Source: Patescibacteria group bacterium (GTDB lineage Bacteria > Patescibacteria > Microgenomatia > Levybacterales > UBA12049). Taken from it: 33,941 nt of DNA. This document shows positions 5,905 through 13,957 of this stretch, piece after piece; positions within the stretch are counted from its first letter, which is position 1, and every line of letters begins with the position of its first letter. The stretch spans positions 1 through 33,941 of the forward strand of contig JAMCTM010000035.1 of the NCBI GenBank assembly GCA_023379465.1, in the 5' to 3' direction. Position numbers and translations under genes: made by a program. The notes beneath the pieces are model-generated. The model made no database searches. It worked only from the letters and a program-made list of their open reading frames with translations, and was not told the DNA's origin.

Positions 5905-7266
5905 ATGACTATCGACCCTTCCATCTTTAAATCCTACGATGTAAGAGGTGTCTATCCAAAAGATTTCAACGAAGACATAGCATATAAAATAACCCAAAGC
6001 TACATAAAACTGATAAATCCCAAAAAAGTTGTTTTAGGAAAAGATGTTCGTGAATCCGGTCCCAGCCTTTACGAACGCATAGAGAAATCGTTCCTTGAAG
6101 CCGGCGTGGATGTTTTGGATATAGGAACCGTTTCTACCGACGAATTTTACTTTGCAGTCGGCAACAACGACGTTGACGGTGGTATTACTATTTCTGCCTC
6201 GCATAATCCGAGGGAATATAACGGTATGAATTTTTGTAAAAGGAATGCCGTGCCGATTTCCGGCGACAGCGGCTTATCTGAAATTAAAGACATGGTGCTA
6301 AGCAATAATTATTCTGTTCCAAAAGCAAAAACTCCGGGTAAAACCGAAAAATTAAACGTAAGGGATGACTTTATTAAAAAGTCCGCGTCTTTTATAAACG
6401 TCGAATCTTTAAAGCCCATGAAAATAGTTGCAAACGCAAACTTTGGGGTGGACTATTTAATTTTAAAAAGGGCTGTTGAACTTTTTAATTTACCTTTGAC
6501 CCTTATTCCACTAAACGAAAAGCCCGACGGAACCTTCCCTAAGGGACCGCCGAACCCTTTGTTGCCCGAAAACAGAAAAGAAACTTTGGAGCTTATAAAA
6601 AAACAGCATGCAGACCTGGGGGTTTCCTGGGATGCCGATGGAGACAGGTGTTTTTTCGCCGATGAAAATGGAAATTTTATAGAAGGATATTTTATTACTG
6701 CGATACTCGCAAAAGAACTGCTTAAGAAAAATAAAGGAGCAAAGGTCGTTATAGATCCTAGACTTATCTGGGCAACCAGTGAAGAAATTAAAAAATCTGG
6801 CGGAACACCCATAATTTCAAAGCCCGGGATGACGGTAATTGCCGCGAGAATGGCCAAAGAAAATGCAATTTTTGCCGGTGAGATGTCTTCTCATTTTTAT
6901 TTTAAACAAAACTTTTTCAGGGACAACGGAATTATTCCTTTATTTTTAATTTTGGAGATGCTTTCCAAATACGACACTACCCTTTCAAAGCTGGCACTCC
7001 CCTATACATCCAAATATTTTATATCGGGTGAGATCAATTTTGAAACAGCAAAAAAGGATGAAATAATAAAAAAAGCGCAGGAAGAGTACAATGATGGTAA
7101 AATTGAATTTATAGACGGCCTATCGGTTGAATATCCGTCGTGGAGATTTAATTTAAGGAAATCAAACACAGAGCCTTTATTAAGGCTTAACCTTGAAGCA
7201 AAAACAAAGGAACTGCAGGAAGAAAAAACAAAAGAACTGGTAAAATTTATTAAGGATAATTCTTAA
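5905..7266 (+). CDS. Phosphomannomutase/phosphoglucomutase (alpha-D-phosphohexomutase)
   Basis: 453 residues, normal for the family. It interconverts mannose-6-P and mannose-1-P and/or the glucose equivalents. The phosphoserine loop is TISASHNP with Ser99, the metal loop is DADGDR at 243-248, the sugar-binding loop is GEMSSH, and the phosphate-binding loop RKSNTEPLLRL lies near the C-terminus. Which sugar is preferred cannot be read from the sequence; the dual-function PMM/PGM type is likely because the next gene is a dual-function isomerase. It begins 9 bases after holA behind a perfect TATAAT, and the isomerase gene follows after 3 bases, so they form an operon. Confidence 0.92.
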   Translation: MTIDPSIFKSYDVRGVYPKDFNEDIAYKITQSYIKLINPKKVVLGKDVRESGPSLYERIEKSFLEAGVDVLDIGTVSTDEFYFAVGNNDVDGGITISASHNPREYNGMNFCKRNAVPISGDSGLSEIKDMVLSNNYSVPKAKTPGKTEKLNVRDDFIKKSASFINVESLKPMKIVANANFGVDYLILKRAVELFNLPLTLIPLNEKPDGTFPKGPPNPLLPENRKETLELIKKQHADLGVSWDADGDRCFFADENGNFIEGYFITAILAKELLKKNKGAKVVIDPRLIWATSEEIKKSGGTPIISKPGMTVIAARMAKENAIFAGEMSSHFYFKQNFFRDNGIIPLFLILEMLSKYDTTLSKLALPYTSKYFISGEINFETAKKDEIIKKAQEEYNDGKIEFIDGLSVEYPSWRFNLRKSNTEPLLRLNLEAKTKELQEEKTKELVKFIKDNS

Positions 7267-7269
7267 ATC

Positions 7270-8313
7270 ATGGCAGACTTAAACAATTTATCAGACATAA
7301 AAAAACTCGATCCGAAAGATGTTTTCGGGTCCTCTAAACTGCTTGATAAACAATGCGAACAGATTTGGAATGACGTTAAGAATTTAAATTTGCCTGTCGC
7401 AAACATTAAAAATATAGTCATCTGCGGAATGGGAGGGTCGTATTTGGAAAGCATCTCCAAACTTTCGATGTTTAAAGATAAACTGAATGTCCCGCTTGTT
7501 GTACAAAACGGCTACGATCTTCCCGCATTTGCGGATTCCTCTACCCTAGTTGTTTTGACCAGCTATTCGGGAAATACCGAAGAAACGCTGTCCTGCGCAA
7601 ATGAAGCAAAAAACAAGGGAAGCAAGACGATTGTCTTAACGAGTGGAGGAAAACTTGCGGATTTTATAAAGGACAATACTATGCAAGGGATTGTTTTTGA
7701 ACCTGTTAATAACCCGTCGGGACAACCGAGGCTTGGAACAGGATATATAGTGCTTGGAACAATTGCGATTTTGAACAAACTCGGAATTATAGAAATTAAA
7801 GAAAGCGAAGTAACGGACGCAATAGATCATTTAAGAAACGCGCAAGAAAATATAATGCGCGAGGCAAAAAAACTTGCGCAAGAGATTGAAGGAAGAATCC
7901 CCTTGATTTTTGCTTCGCTTTTCCTGGAAGGAAACGCGCATATAATAAGAAACCAGTTAAACGAAACCGCTAAAAGCTTTTCTGCGTTTGAAGACATTCC
8001 GGAATTAAACCACCATTTAATGGAAGGGCTCAAAAACCCCAAAGGCAGAAAACTGGTTTGCCTATTTCTCGATTCGGAATTTTACCCGCAAATTATTAAA
8101 AAACGTATAACGCTTACAAAAGATGTCGTAAATAAAAACGGCGTAAAACCCCTTGAATATAAAGCAAAAGGCGAAACTAAACTTTCCCAGATGCTTGAAA
8201 TCCTTTCTCTCGGCGGATTTCTGTCCTTTTATCTTGCTGTCCTTTACGACCAGGACCCAAGCGTCATCCCCTGGGTGGATTATTTTAAAGAACAGCTTCA
8301 CCCTGTTAAATAA
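7270..8313 (+). CDS. Bifunctional phosphoglucose/phosphomannose isomerase
   Basis: 347 residues with two SIS domains. The N-terminal SIS domain shows ICGMGGSYLES (GMGGS at 53-57) and VVLTSYSGNTEETLS (98-107). The C-terminal part contains PELNHHLMEGL, the PGI/PMI-type segment with the catalytic His. This is the archaeal/CPR-type enzyme that interconverts fructose-6-P with both glucose-6-P and mannose-6-P, not the classical Pgi. It feeds the mutase immediately upstream. Three bases separate it from the mutase stop and no Shine-Dalgarno is visible. A GATAAT 9 bases before the ATG could add an internal leaderless start. Confidence 0.9.
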   Translation: MADLNNLSDIKKLDPKDVFGSSKLLDKQCEQIWNDVKNLNLPVANIKNIVICGMGGSYLESISKLSMFKDKLNVPLVVQNGYDLPAFADSSTLVVLTSYSGNTEETLSCANEAKNKGSKTIVLTSGGKLADFIKDNTMQGIVFEPVNNPSGQPRLGTGYIVLGTIAILNKLGIIEIKESEVTDAIDHLRNAQENIMREAKKLAQEIEGRIPLIFASLFLEGNAHIIRNQLNETAKSFSAFEDIPELNHHLMEGLKNPKGRKLVCLFLDSEFYPQIIKKRITLTKDVVNKNGVKPLEYKAKGETKLSQMLEILSLGGFLSFYLAVLYDQDPSVIPWVDYFKEQLHPVK

Positions 8314-8370
8314 TCCCGGTTTCAATAAGATTGGTCCGAATGTCATTTAACAGTGTAAAAAATAGACCAC

Positions 8371-8399
8371 TTGATTAATTTCCAAAGAAAAAAGATAAT
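8371..8399 (+). promoter_or_regulatory. Promoter of the PEP-synthase-like/enolase unit
   Basis: TTGATT at 8371-8376, a 17-base spacer and GATAAT at 8394-8399. The -10 ends 6 bases before the ATG at 8406, which again predicts a leaderless transcript. The 92-base gap 8314-8405 holds nothing else I can identify. Confidence 0.6.
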
Positions 8400-8405
8400 A
8401 AATTT

Positions 8406-10652
8406 ATGGGCAATAAGTCTAATTTTATATCGTGGTTTAAAGAAATAGATAAAGATGATATAAAGTTAGCCGGTGATAAAGCCGTAGCTTTGGGGGAAAT
8501 GGCAAGCTCGGGCTTTCCCGTGCCCGAAGGCTTCGTGCTTACTTCCCACTCCTTTAACTTATTTATTAAAGAAAATAAGCTTGACTTAAAAATTAAACAT
8601 CTTATACAAACTGCAAATTTCGAAGACCTAAAATCAATCGCCCAAGTTTCATCGCACATAAAAAATTACATAATGTCCGCTACAATCCCCGATGAAATTA
8701 TTCAGGAAATTCTTTTTGCATATGCCTCCCTTGGCGAACCTCTTGTCGCAGTACGACTCTCAACTGCTCTTAAGGACCTGTCCTACATGTCTTTTGCGCT
8801 ACAAAAGGAGGCTTTCCTTAACGTAAAAGGCGATGCTGTACTTGTTGAAAAAATAAAACTGTTATGGGCTTCGCTTTTTGAACCGAGGTCGATATTTTAC
8901 AGAGAAGAAAATAAACTCGATCACACGGCCATAAACGTATCCCTTATAGTCCAGAAAATGGTCGAATCGGAAAGGTCCGGAGCACTGTTTACGATAGATC
9001 CCAGAACAAATAATAAAAGCAAAATAATAATTAAAGCAATCTATGGTTTGGGCGAACTTCTTTTGGAAGGAAAAACCGACCCCGACCTCTACGAGATCGA
9101 CAAAAACGACTTTACAATTTTAGGAAAATCTATTGCGTCACAACAAAAACTTCTTAAAAAAGCCGGCACGTCGGATAAAGAATTTTCCATAGGAAAACAC
9201 GACCAAAATAAGCAAAAAATTTCTGACGAAGAAATTATAAGCCTAGCGGCCTTGGGGAAAAAACTCGAAAATTATTTTTATTTTCCACAGGAAATAAATT
9301 GGGCTATTGAGAATAATAAAATATACATCATAGACTCAAAGCAAATAGATACTTTTGGTAACGGCAATCAAACTTCCAATGAAGCTAAAAATGACGATAT
9401 TTTAATCAAGGCGGTTGCTGCAAATCCCGGTATAGCCTCGGGCCCCGTTAGGGTTATTTTAGAAAAAAAAGACCTTAATAAGGTAGGCCCGGGCGACATT
9501 TTAGTCTGCCGGGAAACAGACCCGGATTATATTTCCGCCATGGAAAAATCCGCGGCAATCGTAACCGACAAGGGCAATAAAAGATCACATGCTGCACTTT
9601 CCTCCAAAAAATTGGGGATCCCTGCAGTTATTAACTCGCAAAATGCAACAGAAACTCTGACCGAGGGGTCTATTGTGACCGTTAACGGAACGGCCGGAGA
9701 AATTTATAGAGGCGGGTTTGCAAGTTACTCGTCCAGAAATCTGCAGCAAGATACAATAAAAACCGCAACTAAACTTTATGTAAGTATCTCCGGAGTAAAG
9801 CAGCTCGAAGCGGTTTCCCAGAAAAACGCGGAAGGAGTATTTTTAGACGGGGGAATTTTATTTTCCAGCTTCGGAACTCATCCTAAAAAAATCCTCAAAG
9901 AAGGCAAGAAAAAAGAAATGACCGATTGGCTTGCAAGCGAAATCACAAAATTTTGCCAGGCATTTGATCAACGGACGGTTATTTATAAACTGTCGAGCCT
10001 TACGACCGACGAATACAGAAAACTTGCGGGCGGAAAAGAATACGAACCTTTGGAAAAAAATCCCATACTCGGCTTTAGAGGAGCATTAAGACACATACAA
10101 AATCCGAAAGTATTGGAAATTGAGCTCAACGCTATTAAAAAAGCAAAAGATTCAATAAAGCTTAACAACTTCTGCTTATTAATTCCATTTGTAAGAAGCT
10201 TTAACGAACTCACTTCGATAAAAAAAATGATAAATGGAATAGGCCTTGAAAGGTCATCGAACTTTAAAATATGGATGGAGATTAATACCCCGGAAAACGT
10301 AATCCTCCTTGACAGGTACATTAAGGCCGGTATAGACGGAATTTCGATCAATACGGACTATTTAACAAGCCTTTTTATAGGCGAAGACGTCTATAATCCT
10401 GAAATTCTAAACCAGTATGATTACTTAGATCCCGCGATTCTTTGGGCTTTTGAAAATGCCATAAAAATAGCAAACAAAGCTATGATATCAAGTTCCATAC
10501 ACGGTGAATTGACAGCTAATTCTTCAGAACTTATTAAAAATTTGGTATTATGGGGAATAACAGACGTTTCGGTTACCCCGGATTTACTCGATGAAATAAG
10601 GAAGTCGGTTTCTCAGGCAGAAAAGGAGGTTATTAAAAAAATCAATGGCTAA
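8406..10652 (+). CDS. Phosphoenolpyruvate synthase-like protein with altered active site
   Basis: 748 residues in the PEP synthase order: N-terminal ATP-grasp domain (AGDKAVALGEMASSGFPVPEGFVLT at the start, SGALFTIDPR at 191-200, INWAIENNKIYIID at 297-310), swivelling phosphohistidine domain (SHAALSSKKLGIPAV, His395), and a C-terminal PEP/pyruvate barrel (NPILGFRGALRH). PEP synthase makes PEP from pyruvate and ATP. Several key positions differ: the C-terminal catalytic Cys of the CGQ motif is His699 (SIHGE), the metal/PEP motif SIGSNDLTQ reads SINTDYLTS, and the ATP-site VRSSATAED reads VRLSTALKD. The phosphohistidine survives. So the fold is clear but PEP synthase activity is doubtful. It overlaps enolase by 8 bases. 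Confidence 0.85.
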   Translation: MGNKSNFISWFKEIDKDDIKLAGDKAVALGEMASSGFPVPEGFVLTSHSFNLFIKENKLDLKIKHLIQTANFEDLKSIAQVSSHIKNYIMSATIPDEIIQEILFAYASLGEPLVAVRLSTALKDLSYMSFALQKEAFLNVKGDAVLVEKIKLLWASLFEPRSIFYREENKLDHTAINVSLIVQKMVESERSGALFTIDPRTNNKSKIIIKAIYGLGELLLEGKTDPDLYEIDKNDFTILGKSIASQQKLLKKAGTSDKEFSIGKHDQNKQKISDEEIISLAALGKKLENYFYFPQEINWAIENNKIYIIDSKQIDTFGNGNQTSNEAKNDDILIKAVAANPGIASGPVRVILEKKDLNKVGPGDILVCRETDPDYISAMEKSAAIVTDKGNKRSHAALSSKKLGIPAVINSQNATETLTEGSIVTVNGTAGEIYRGGFASYSSRNLQQDTIKTATKLYVSISGVKQLEAVSQKNAEGVFLDGGILFSSFGTHPKKILKEGKKKEMTDWLASEITKFCQAFDQRTVIYKLSSLTTDEYRKLAGGKEYEPLEKNPILGFRGALRHIQNPKVLEIELNAIKKAKDSIKLNNFCLLIPFVRSFNELTSIKKMINGIGLERSSNFKIWMEINTPENVILLDRYIKAGIDGISINTDYLTSLFIGEDVYNPEILNQYDYLDPAILWAFENAIKIANKAMISSSIHGELTANSSELIKNLVLWGITDVSVTPDLLDEIRKSVSQAEKEVIKKING

Positions 10653-11907
10653 AATTAAACAAATTCTGGCAAGGCAAATTTTAAATGCCAAAGGGCATCC
10701 TACAATTGAAACTACGGTAATTTTGTCGGACGGAGCATACGGAATTGCCTCTGCTCCTACAGGAACTTCAACCGGAAAATATGAGGCAGTCGAACTAAGG
10801 GACAACGATGAAAAAAAATTTCAGGGTTTAAGCGTTAATAACGCTATTTCAAATATCGCAAACTTGATTGCCCCTACCTTAATAGGAATGGAAGCCTCAA
10901 GACAGCAAGATATTGACAAGAAAATGATCCAGCTTGACGGAACGCAAAATAAATCCAAACTTGGCTCAAACGCTATTCTTTCGGTATCTATCGCGGTTGC
11001 AAAAGCATCGGCTAGAAGCTCGGTTCTCCCGCTTTATATGTACCTGAGGGAGTATGTAAAAAACGATAAAGTCCCTCTAAAGATTCCTACCCCCGCATTT
11101 AATGTCATAAACGGGGGTAAGCATATTTCATCCGGGAATTTGGATTTCCAGGAATTCCTCGTTATTCCGGCAACCTCAAAATCCTATGAGGAAGCCTTGG
11201 AGTTAGGAACAACAATATACTTTACGCTTAAAAAAACATTTGCAGAAAATAATTTGTCTACCCTAATCGGAGATGAAGGCGGATTTTCTCCAAAGCTTGC
11301 CACCAATCAGGACGCATTACAGGCGCTAAGACAAGCGATAGAGACAACAAATATAAGAATCGGTTTTGACGTATTCCTCGGACTCGACGCGGCAGCCAAT
11401 AACATTTTATCCGAACACCGGTATCATATAAAAGATAAAGCTATGGCGCTTGATTCAAAAGATTTAATTGCATTTTATGAGGCGATGAATAAAGACTACC
11501 ATTTTCTCTATCTCGAGGATGGACTTGCCGAAGACGATTGGGAAGGATGGACTCAACTTTGTGCAAGAATGTCACAGCAAACTTTAATCGTTGGAGACGA
11601 CCTTACCGCGACAAACCCGTATAGGCTCCAAACAGCACTCAATAAAAAGGCGATATCGGGAATCATAATAAAACCTAACCAGATAGGCACGGTTATAGAA
11701 TCACTGGCTGTTGTCGAAATGGCAAGGCAATCCGGTTTAAGAATTATCGCATCGCACAGGTCGGGGGAAACTAACGACGATTTTATTGCCGATTTCGCGG
11801 TTGCTGTTTCCGCCGATTATGTAAAATTCGGAGCGCCGCAAAGAGGCGAAAGAGTTGCGAAATATAACAGGCTTCTGCAAATCGAAAGGCAGCTTAAGTC
11901 TATTTAG
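10645..11907 (+). CDS. eno: Enolase (phosphopyruvate hydratase), divergent
   Basis: 420 residues. Converts 2-phosphoglycerate to PEP. Catalytic and metal residues line up: His160, Glu170, Glu211 (GDEGGF), Asp248, Glu291 (LEDGLAEDDWEGW), Asp318 (VGDD), Lys343 (KPNQIGT), His371-Arg-Ser (SHRSGET) and Lys394. Outside these it is divergent: the N-terminal DSRGNPT reads NAKGHPT, the mobile loop PSGASTG reads PTGTSTG, and the second usually strict EDP is EDG. All this suggests an active but lineage-specific enolase. The start overlaps the PEP-synthase-like gene. An AGGAGG at 10624-10629 is 15 bases from the ATG, further than usual. The 3' end overlaps rsmI by 8 bases, tail to tail. Confidence 0.93.
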   Translation: MAKIKQILARQILNAKGHPTIETTVILSDGAYGIASAPTGTSTGKYEAVELRDNDEKKFQGLSVNNAISNIANLIAPTLIGMEASRQQDIDKKMIQLDGTQNKSKLGSNAILSVSIAVAKASARSSVLPLYMYLREYVKNDKVPLKIPTPAFNVINGGKHISSGNLDFQEFLVIPATSKSYEEALELGTTIYFTLKKTFAENNLSTLIGDEGGFSPKLATNQDALQALRQAIETTNIRIGFDVFLGLDAAANNILSEHRYHIKDKAMALDSKDLIAFYEAMNKDYHFLYLEDGLAEDDWEGWTQLCARMSQQTLIVGDDLTATNPYRLQTALNKKAISGIIIKPNQIGTVIESLAVVEMARQSGLRIIASHRSGETNDDFIADFAVAVSADYVKFGAPQRGERVAKYNRLLQIERQLKSI

Positions 11908-12595
11908 TGTTGAAAAGTACTGTAATTTCGCCTCTAACGCCCTTTTCGTACTTATTTGCCACTTCACTTATTTTACCCGTAAATACTTCTTCATGCATTT
12001 TCGTGTTTTCGCGGACTACCACTATGTCTATATCCCCGAAAACAGATCCTAAATCCGTTAAATTTTTTAAAAACTTATGAGGAGATTCAAAAAATACCAC
12101 CGTAGGTTGAATTCCTTTTAAGGAGTCCTTAACTTTTTCCAAAAATTTTAGTCTATGTCCGGGTTTTTGCGGCAAAAAACCTAAAAACAAAAATTTATCG
12201 GTCGGGAGTCCTGATACAACTAGCGAGGAAATCACGGAAGATGCGCCGGGCACGGATATAACTTTGATCTTATTTTCTATGCACTCCCTTACCAGTTTAT
12301 ATCCGGGGTCGGAAATCAGGGGCGTGCCCGCATCGGAGATAAGCGCAACATTTTTTCCGTTATAAAGTAAATTTAACACCTGGGGAATTTTAACATTCTC
12401 TTTCTCTTCATAATAAGAAAAAAGCTTGCGCTTCATTTCCTTTTCGCTTCCTTTGAAAAAACGTCCTATTAATAAAAAGGCTCTTCTTGTATCTTCGCAA
12501 GCGATAAAATCCGCGTTTTCCAAGGTTTCCAAAGCCCTAAGCGATATATCTTGTAAATTGCCAATCGGTGTTGCTACAATAAACAGGTTGCCCAT
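11900..12595 (-). CDS. rsmI: 16S rRNA (cytidine(1402)-2'-O)-methyltransferase RsmI
   Basis: 231 residues of the tetrapyrrole methylase fold. The N-terminus LFIVATPIGNLQDIS carries the ATPIGN SAM-site motif, CEDTRR is at 34-39, ISDAGTPLISDPG follows, then VPGASSVISSLVVSGLPTDKF and FFESPHK. These are diagnostic of RsmI, which 2'-O-methylates C1402 in the ribosomal decoding centre. It lacks the C-terminal extension of longer homologues. It is divergent from the DedA gene with only 9 bases between start codons, so each promoter must lie inside the other gene or be very compact. Confidence 0.93.
   Translation of the reverse strand: MGNLFIVATPIGNLQDISLRALETLENADFIACEDTRRAFLLIGRFFKGSEKEMKRKLFSYYEEKENVKIPQVLNLLYNGKNVALISDAGTPLISDPGYKLVRECIENKIKVISVPGASSVISSLVVSGLPTDKFLFLGFLPQKPGHRLKFLEKVKDSLKGIQPTVVFFESPHKFLKNLTDLGSVFGDIDIVVVRENTKMHEEVFTGKISEVANKYEKGVRGEITVLFNTK
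12551..12580 (+). promoter_or_regulatory. Promoter of the DedA-family gene, inside rsmI
   Basis: TTGTAA at 12551-12556, 18-base spacer, TACAAT at 12575-12580 with a TG-C extension. It lies in the 5' end of rsmI on the opposite strand and would give a leader of about 17 bases before the ATG at 12605. Confidence 0.45.
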
Positions 12596-12604
12596 TTTTA
12601 ATTT

Positions 12605-13231
12605 ATGCTCGAAAGCTTAACAGGCATCATTATACATCTAATCAGCCAAGCAGGCTACCTGGGCGTTTATATTTTAATGACCCTTGAATCAGCCTTGATA
12701 CCGGTACCATCGGAAGTGACTCTTCCCTTTGCCGGTTTTCTTTCGGACAAGGGATCCTTATTATTTACATTCGTGGTAATTGCCGGAATTCTTGGAGATT
12801 TGACCGGAGCCTTGATAAGCTATGCGATAGGCTATTTTCTTCAAGAAAATATTTTACTTAATTTAATAAAAAAATACGGAAAATTTATTCTCGTTACACA
12901 GGATGATTATGAAAGGGCTATGCGATGGTTTAATAATTACGGCTCTAAGGTTGTTTTCTTTTCAAGGCTTATTCCCGGGCTCAGGACCTATATATCGCTT
13001 CCCGCGGGCATCTCGCGCATGAAACTCGTTAGGTTTGTAAGCTATACTGTCGCCGGATCTACTATTTGGGTCATATGTTTAACTTATATAGGATTTTATC
13101 TTGGTAGCAAATGGGATACAATAGGAGGATATTTCAGGAAATTTGATCTCGTAATAGTCGTATTAATTATTGTTGCGGCTCTAGCCTACATTAACCACAA
13201 GCTTAAGATAATCAAATTCAAAAAAAATTAG
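12605..13231 (+). CDS. DedA family integral membrane protein
   Basis: 208 residues with several hydrophobic helices. Family marks are LESALIPVPSEVTLPFAGFL near the N-terminus, the GDLTGALISYAIGYF re-entrant segment, and FSRLIPGLRTYISLPAGISRM. The conserved Arg and Pro of the F-x-R-x-IP-x-x-R motif are present. DedA proteins belong to the SNARE-associated/VTT superfamily and are implicated in moving undecaprenyl phosphate or other lipids across the membrane; the substrate here is inferred. It ends in a 4-base tail-to-tail overlap (TTAG) with lexA. Confidence 0.9.
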   Translation: MLESLTGIIIHLISQAGYLGVYILMTLESALIPVPSEVTLPFAGFLSDKGSLLFTFVVIAGILGDLTGALISYAIGYFLQENILLNLIKKYGKFILVTQDDYERAMRWFNNYGSKVVFFSRLIPGLRTYISLPAGISRMKLVRFVSYTVAGSTIWVICLTYIGFYLGSKWDTIGGYFRKFDLVIVVLIIVAALAYINHKLKIIKFKKN

Positions 13232-13857
13232 TCGAATTTCCTTACTAACCCGACTACTTTCCCCTGAATAACCAAACTCGTAGGATAAATTGGAGACATT
13301 TCCGAATTTGCCGGTCTTAGCACCACCCTGTCGTTTTCCCTGTAGAACTTTTTAAGCGTTGCGAGATTATCGTCTACTATTGCAACAACAATATCACCGT
13401 TAACAGGCTCTTTTATTTTCTCGATTACGACATAATCCCCGTCCAAGATCCCTTCCTCTATCATTGAGCTTCCCTTTACCTTTAAGACATACGCAGTATT
13501 TTTCCCCGATAAAAGAGACGAGGAGATGAAGAACGACGCGTTAGGGTCACTGTAGGGCTCCAGAGGGGCACCTGCTGCTATGAACCCCATCAACGGAAGC
13601 TCGACCGATGGCTTACTGCCTGCAAGCGAAAGAGTAACTTTTTCGTCGACTATTTTTAAAACCCGGGTATTGCCGTCGACCTTCTGCACATAGCCCTTAT
13701 CCACAAGCGACTTAATTAAAGTATGGACCGTCGAGTTGCTCCTGTGCCCGGTACCCTGTGCGATTTCGGCAAGTGTGGGAGAATACCCGTATTGCTTCTG
13801 AAACTGGGCTAAAAATTCTAAAACTTCTCTTTCTTTTCTGTATAAAACGCCTGACAT
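13228..13857 (-). CDS. lexA: LexA repressor (SOS regulator, S24 self-cleaving)
   Basis: 209 residues. An N-terminal winged helix (about 1-70; YGYSPTLAEIAQGTGHRSNSTVHTLIKSL in segments) is joined to an S24 peptidase domain. The cleavage site is Ala95-Gly96 in FIAAGAP, the catalytic Ser is Ser131 in KGSSMIEEGILDGD, and the Lys is Lys169 in ATLKKFY. All self-cleavage elements are therefore present. It represses DNA-damage genes until RecA filaments trigger cleavage. It is divergent from uvrB, a classic SOS target. Its promoter is TTGACA-18-TATAAA, with an inverted repeat at the predicted transcription start that could be its operator. Confidence 0.93.
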   Translation of the reverse strand: MSGVLYRKEREVLEFLAQFQKQYGYSPTLAEIAQGTGHRSNSTVHTLIKSLVDKGYVQKVDGNTRVLKIVDEKVTLSLAGSKPSVELPLMGFIAAGAPLEPYSDPNASFFISSSLLSGKNTAYVLKVKGSSMIEEGILDGDYVVIEKIKEPVNGDIVVAIVDDNLATLKKFYRENDRVVLRPANSEMSPIYPTSLVIQGKVVGLVRKFD

Positions 13858-13868
13858 ATAGTTTAAAT

Positions 13869-13883
13869 GTAATAATTATTTAC
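13869..13883. promoter_or_regulatory. Candidate LexA operator (inverted repeat GTAA-N7-TTAC)
   Basis: A 15-base inverted repeat with AT-rich centre lies exactly over the predicted lexA transcription start, a position suited to autorepression. No classical LexA box (GAAC-N4-GTTC or CTGT-N8-ACAG) is present in the 100-base lexA-uvrB gap. The assignment rests on position and symmetry only. Confidence 0.3.
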
Positions 13884-13889
13884 TAATAT

Positions 13890-13919
13890 TTTATACGAAA
13901 AAAATGCAAACTTTGTCAA
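13890..13919 (-). promoter_or_regulatory. lexA promoter
   Basis: On the minus strand TTGACA (13914-13919), 18-base spacer, TATAAA (13890-13895). Unlike most genes here it leaves a leader of about 25 bases before the lexA ATG. Confidence 0.6.
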
Positions 13920-13940
13920 GATGTCTAACTATATCTTTTT

Positions 13941-13950
13941 ATGTTAAAAT
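13941..13950 (+). promoter_or_regulatory. Extended -10 promoter of uvrB
   Basis: TGT-TAAAAT, with TAAAAT at 13945-13950, ends 7 bases before the ATG at 13958. This argues that 13958, not the in-frame ATG at 13904 upstream, is the true uvrB start and that the mRNA is leaderless. Confidence 0.6.
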
Positions 13951-13957
13951 TGGCCTA

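Noticed and set aside
13904..13957. N-terminal extension of uvrB from an upstream in-frame ATG
   Set aside because: The extra 18 residues do not resemble any UvrB N-terminus, and a TGT-TAAAAT -10 element lies in this stretch 7 bases before the ATG at 13958, where the normal sequence KFKLISDFKPTGDQP begins.
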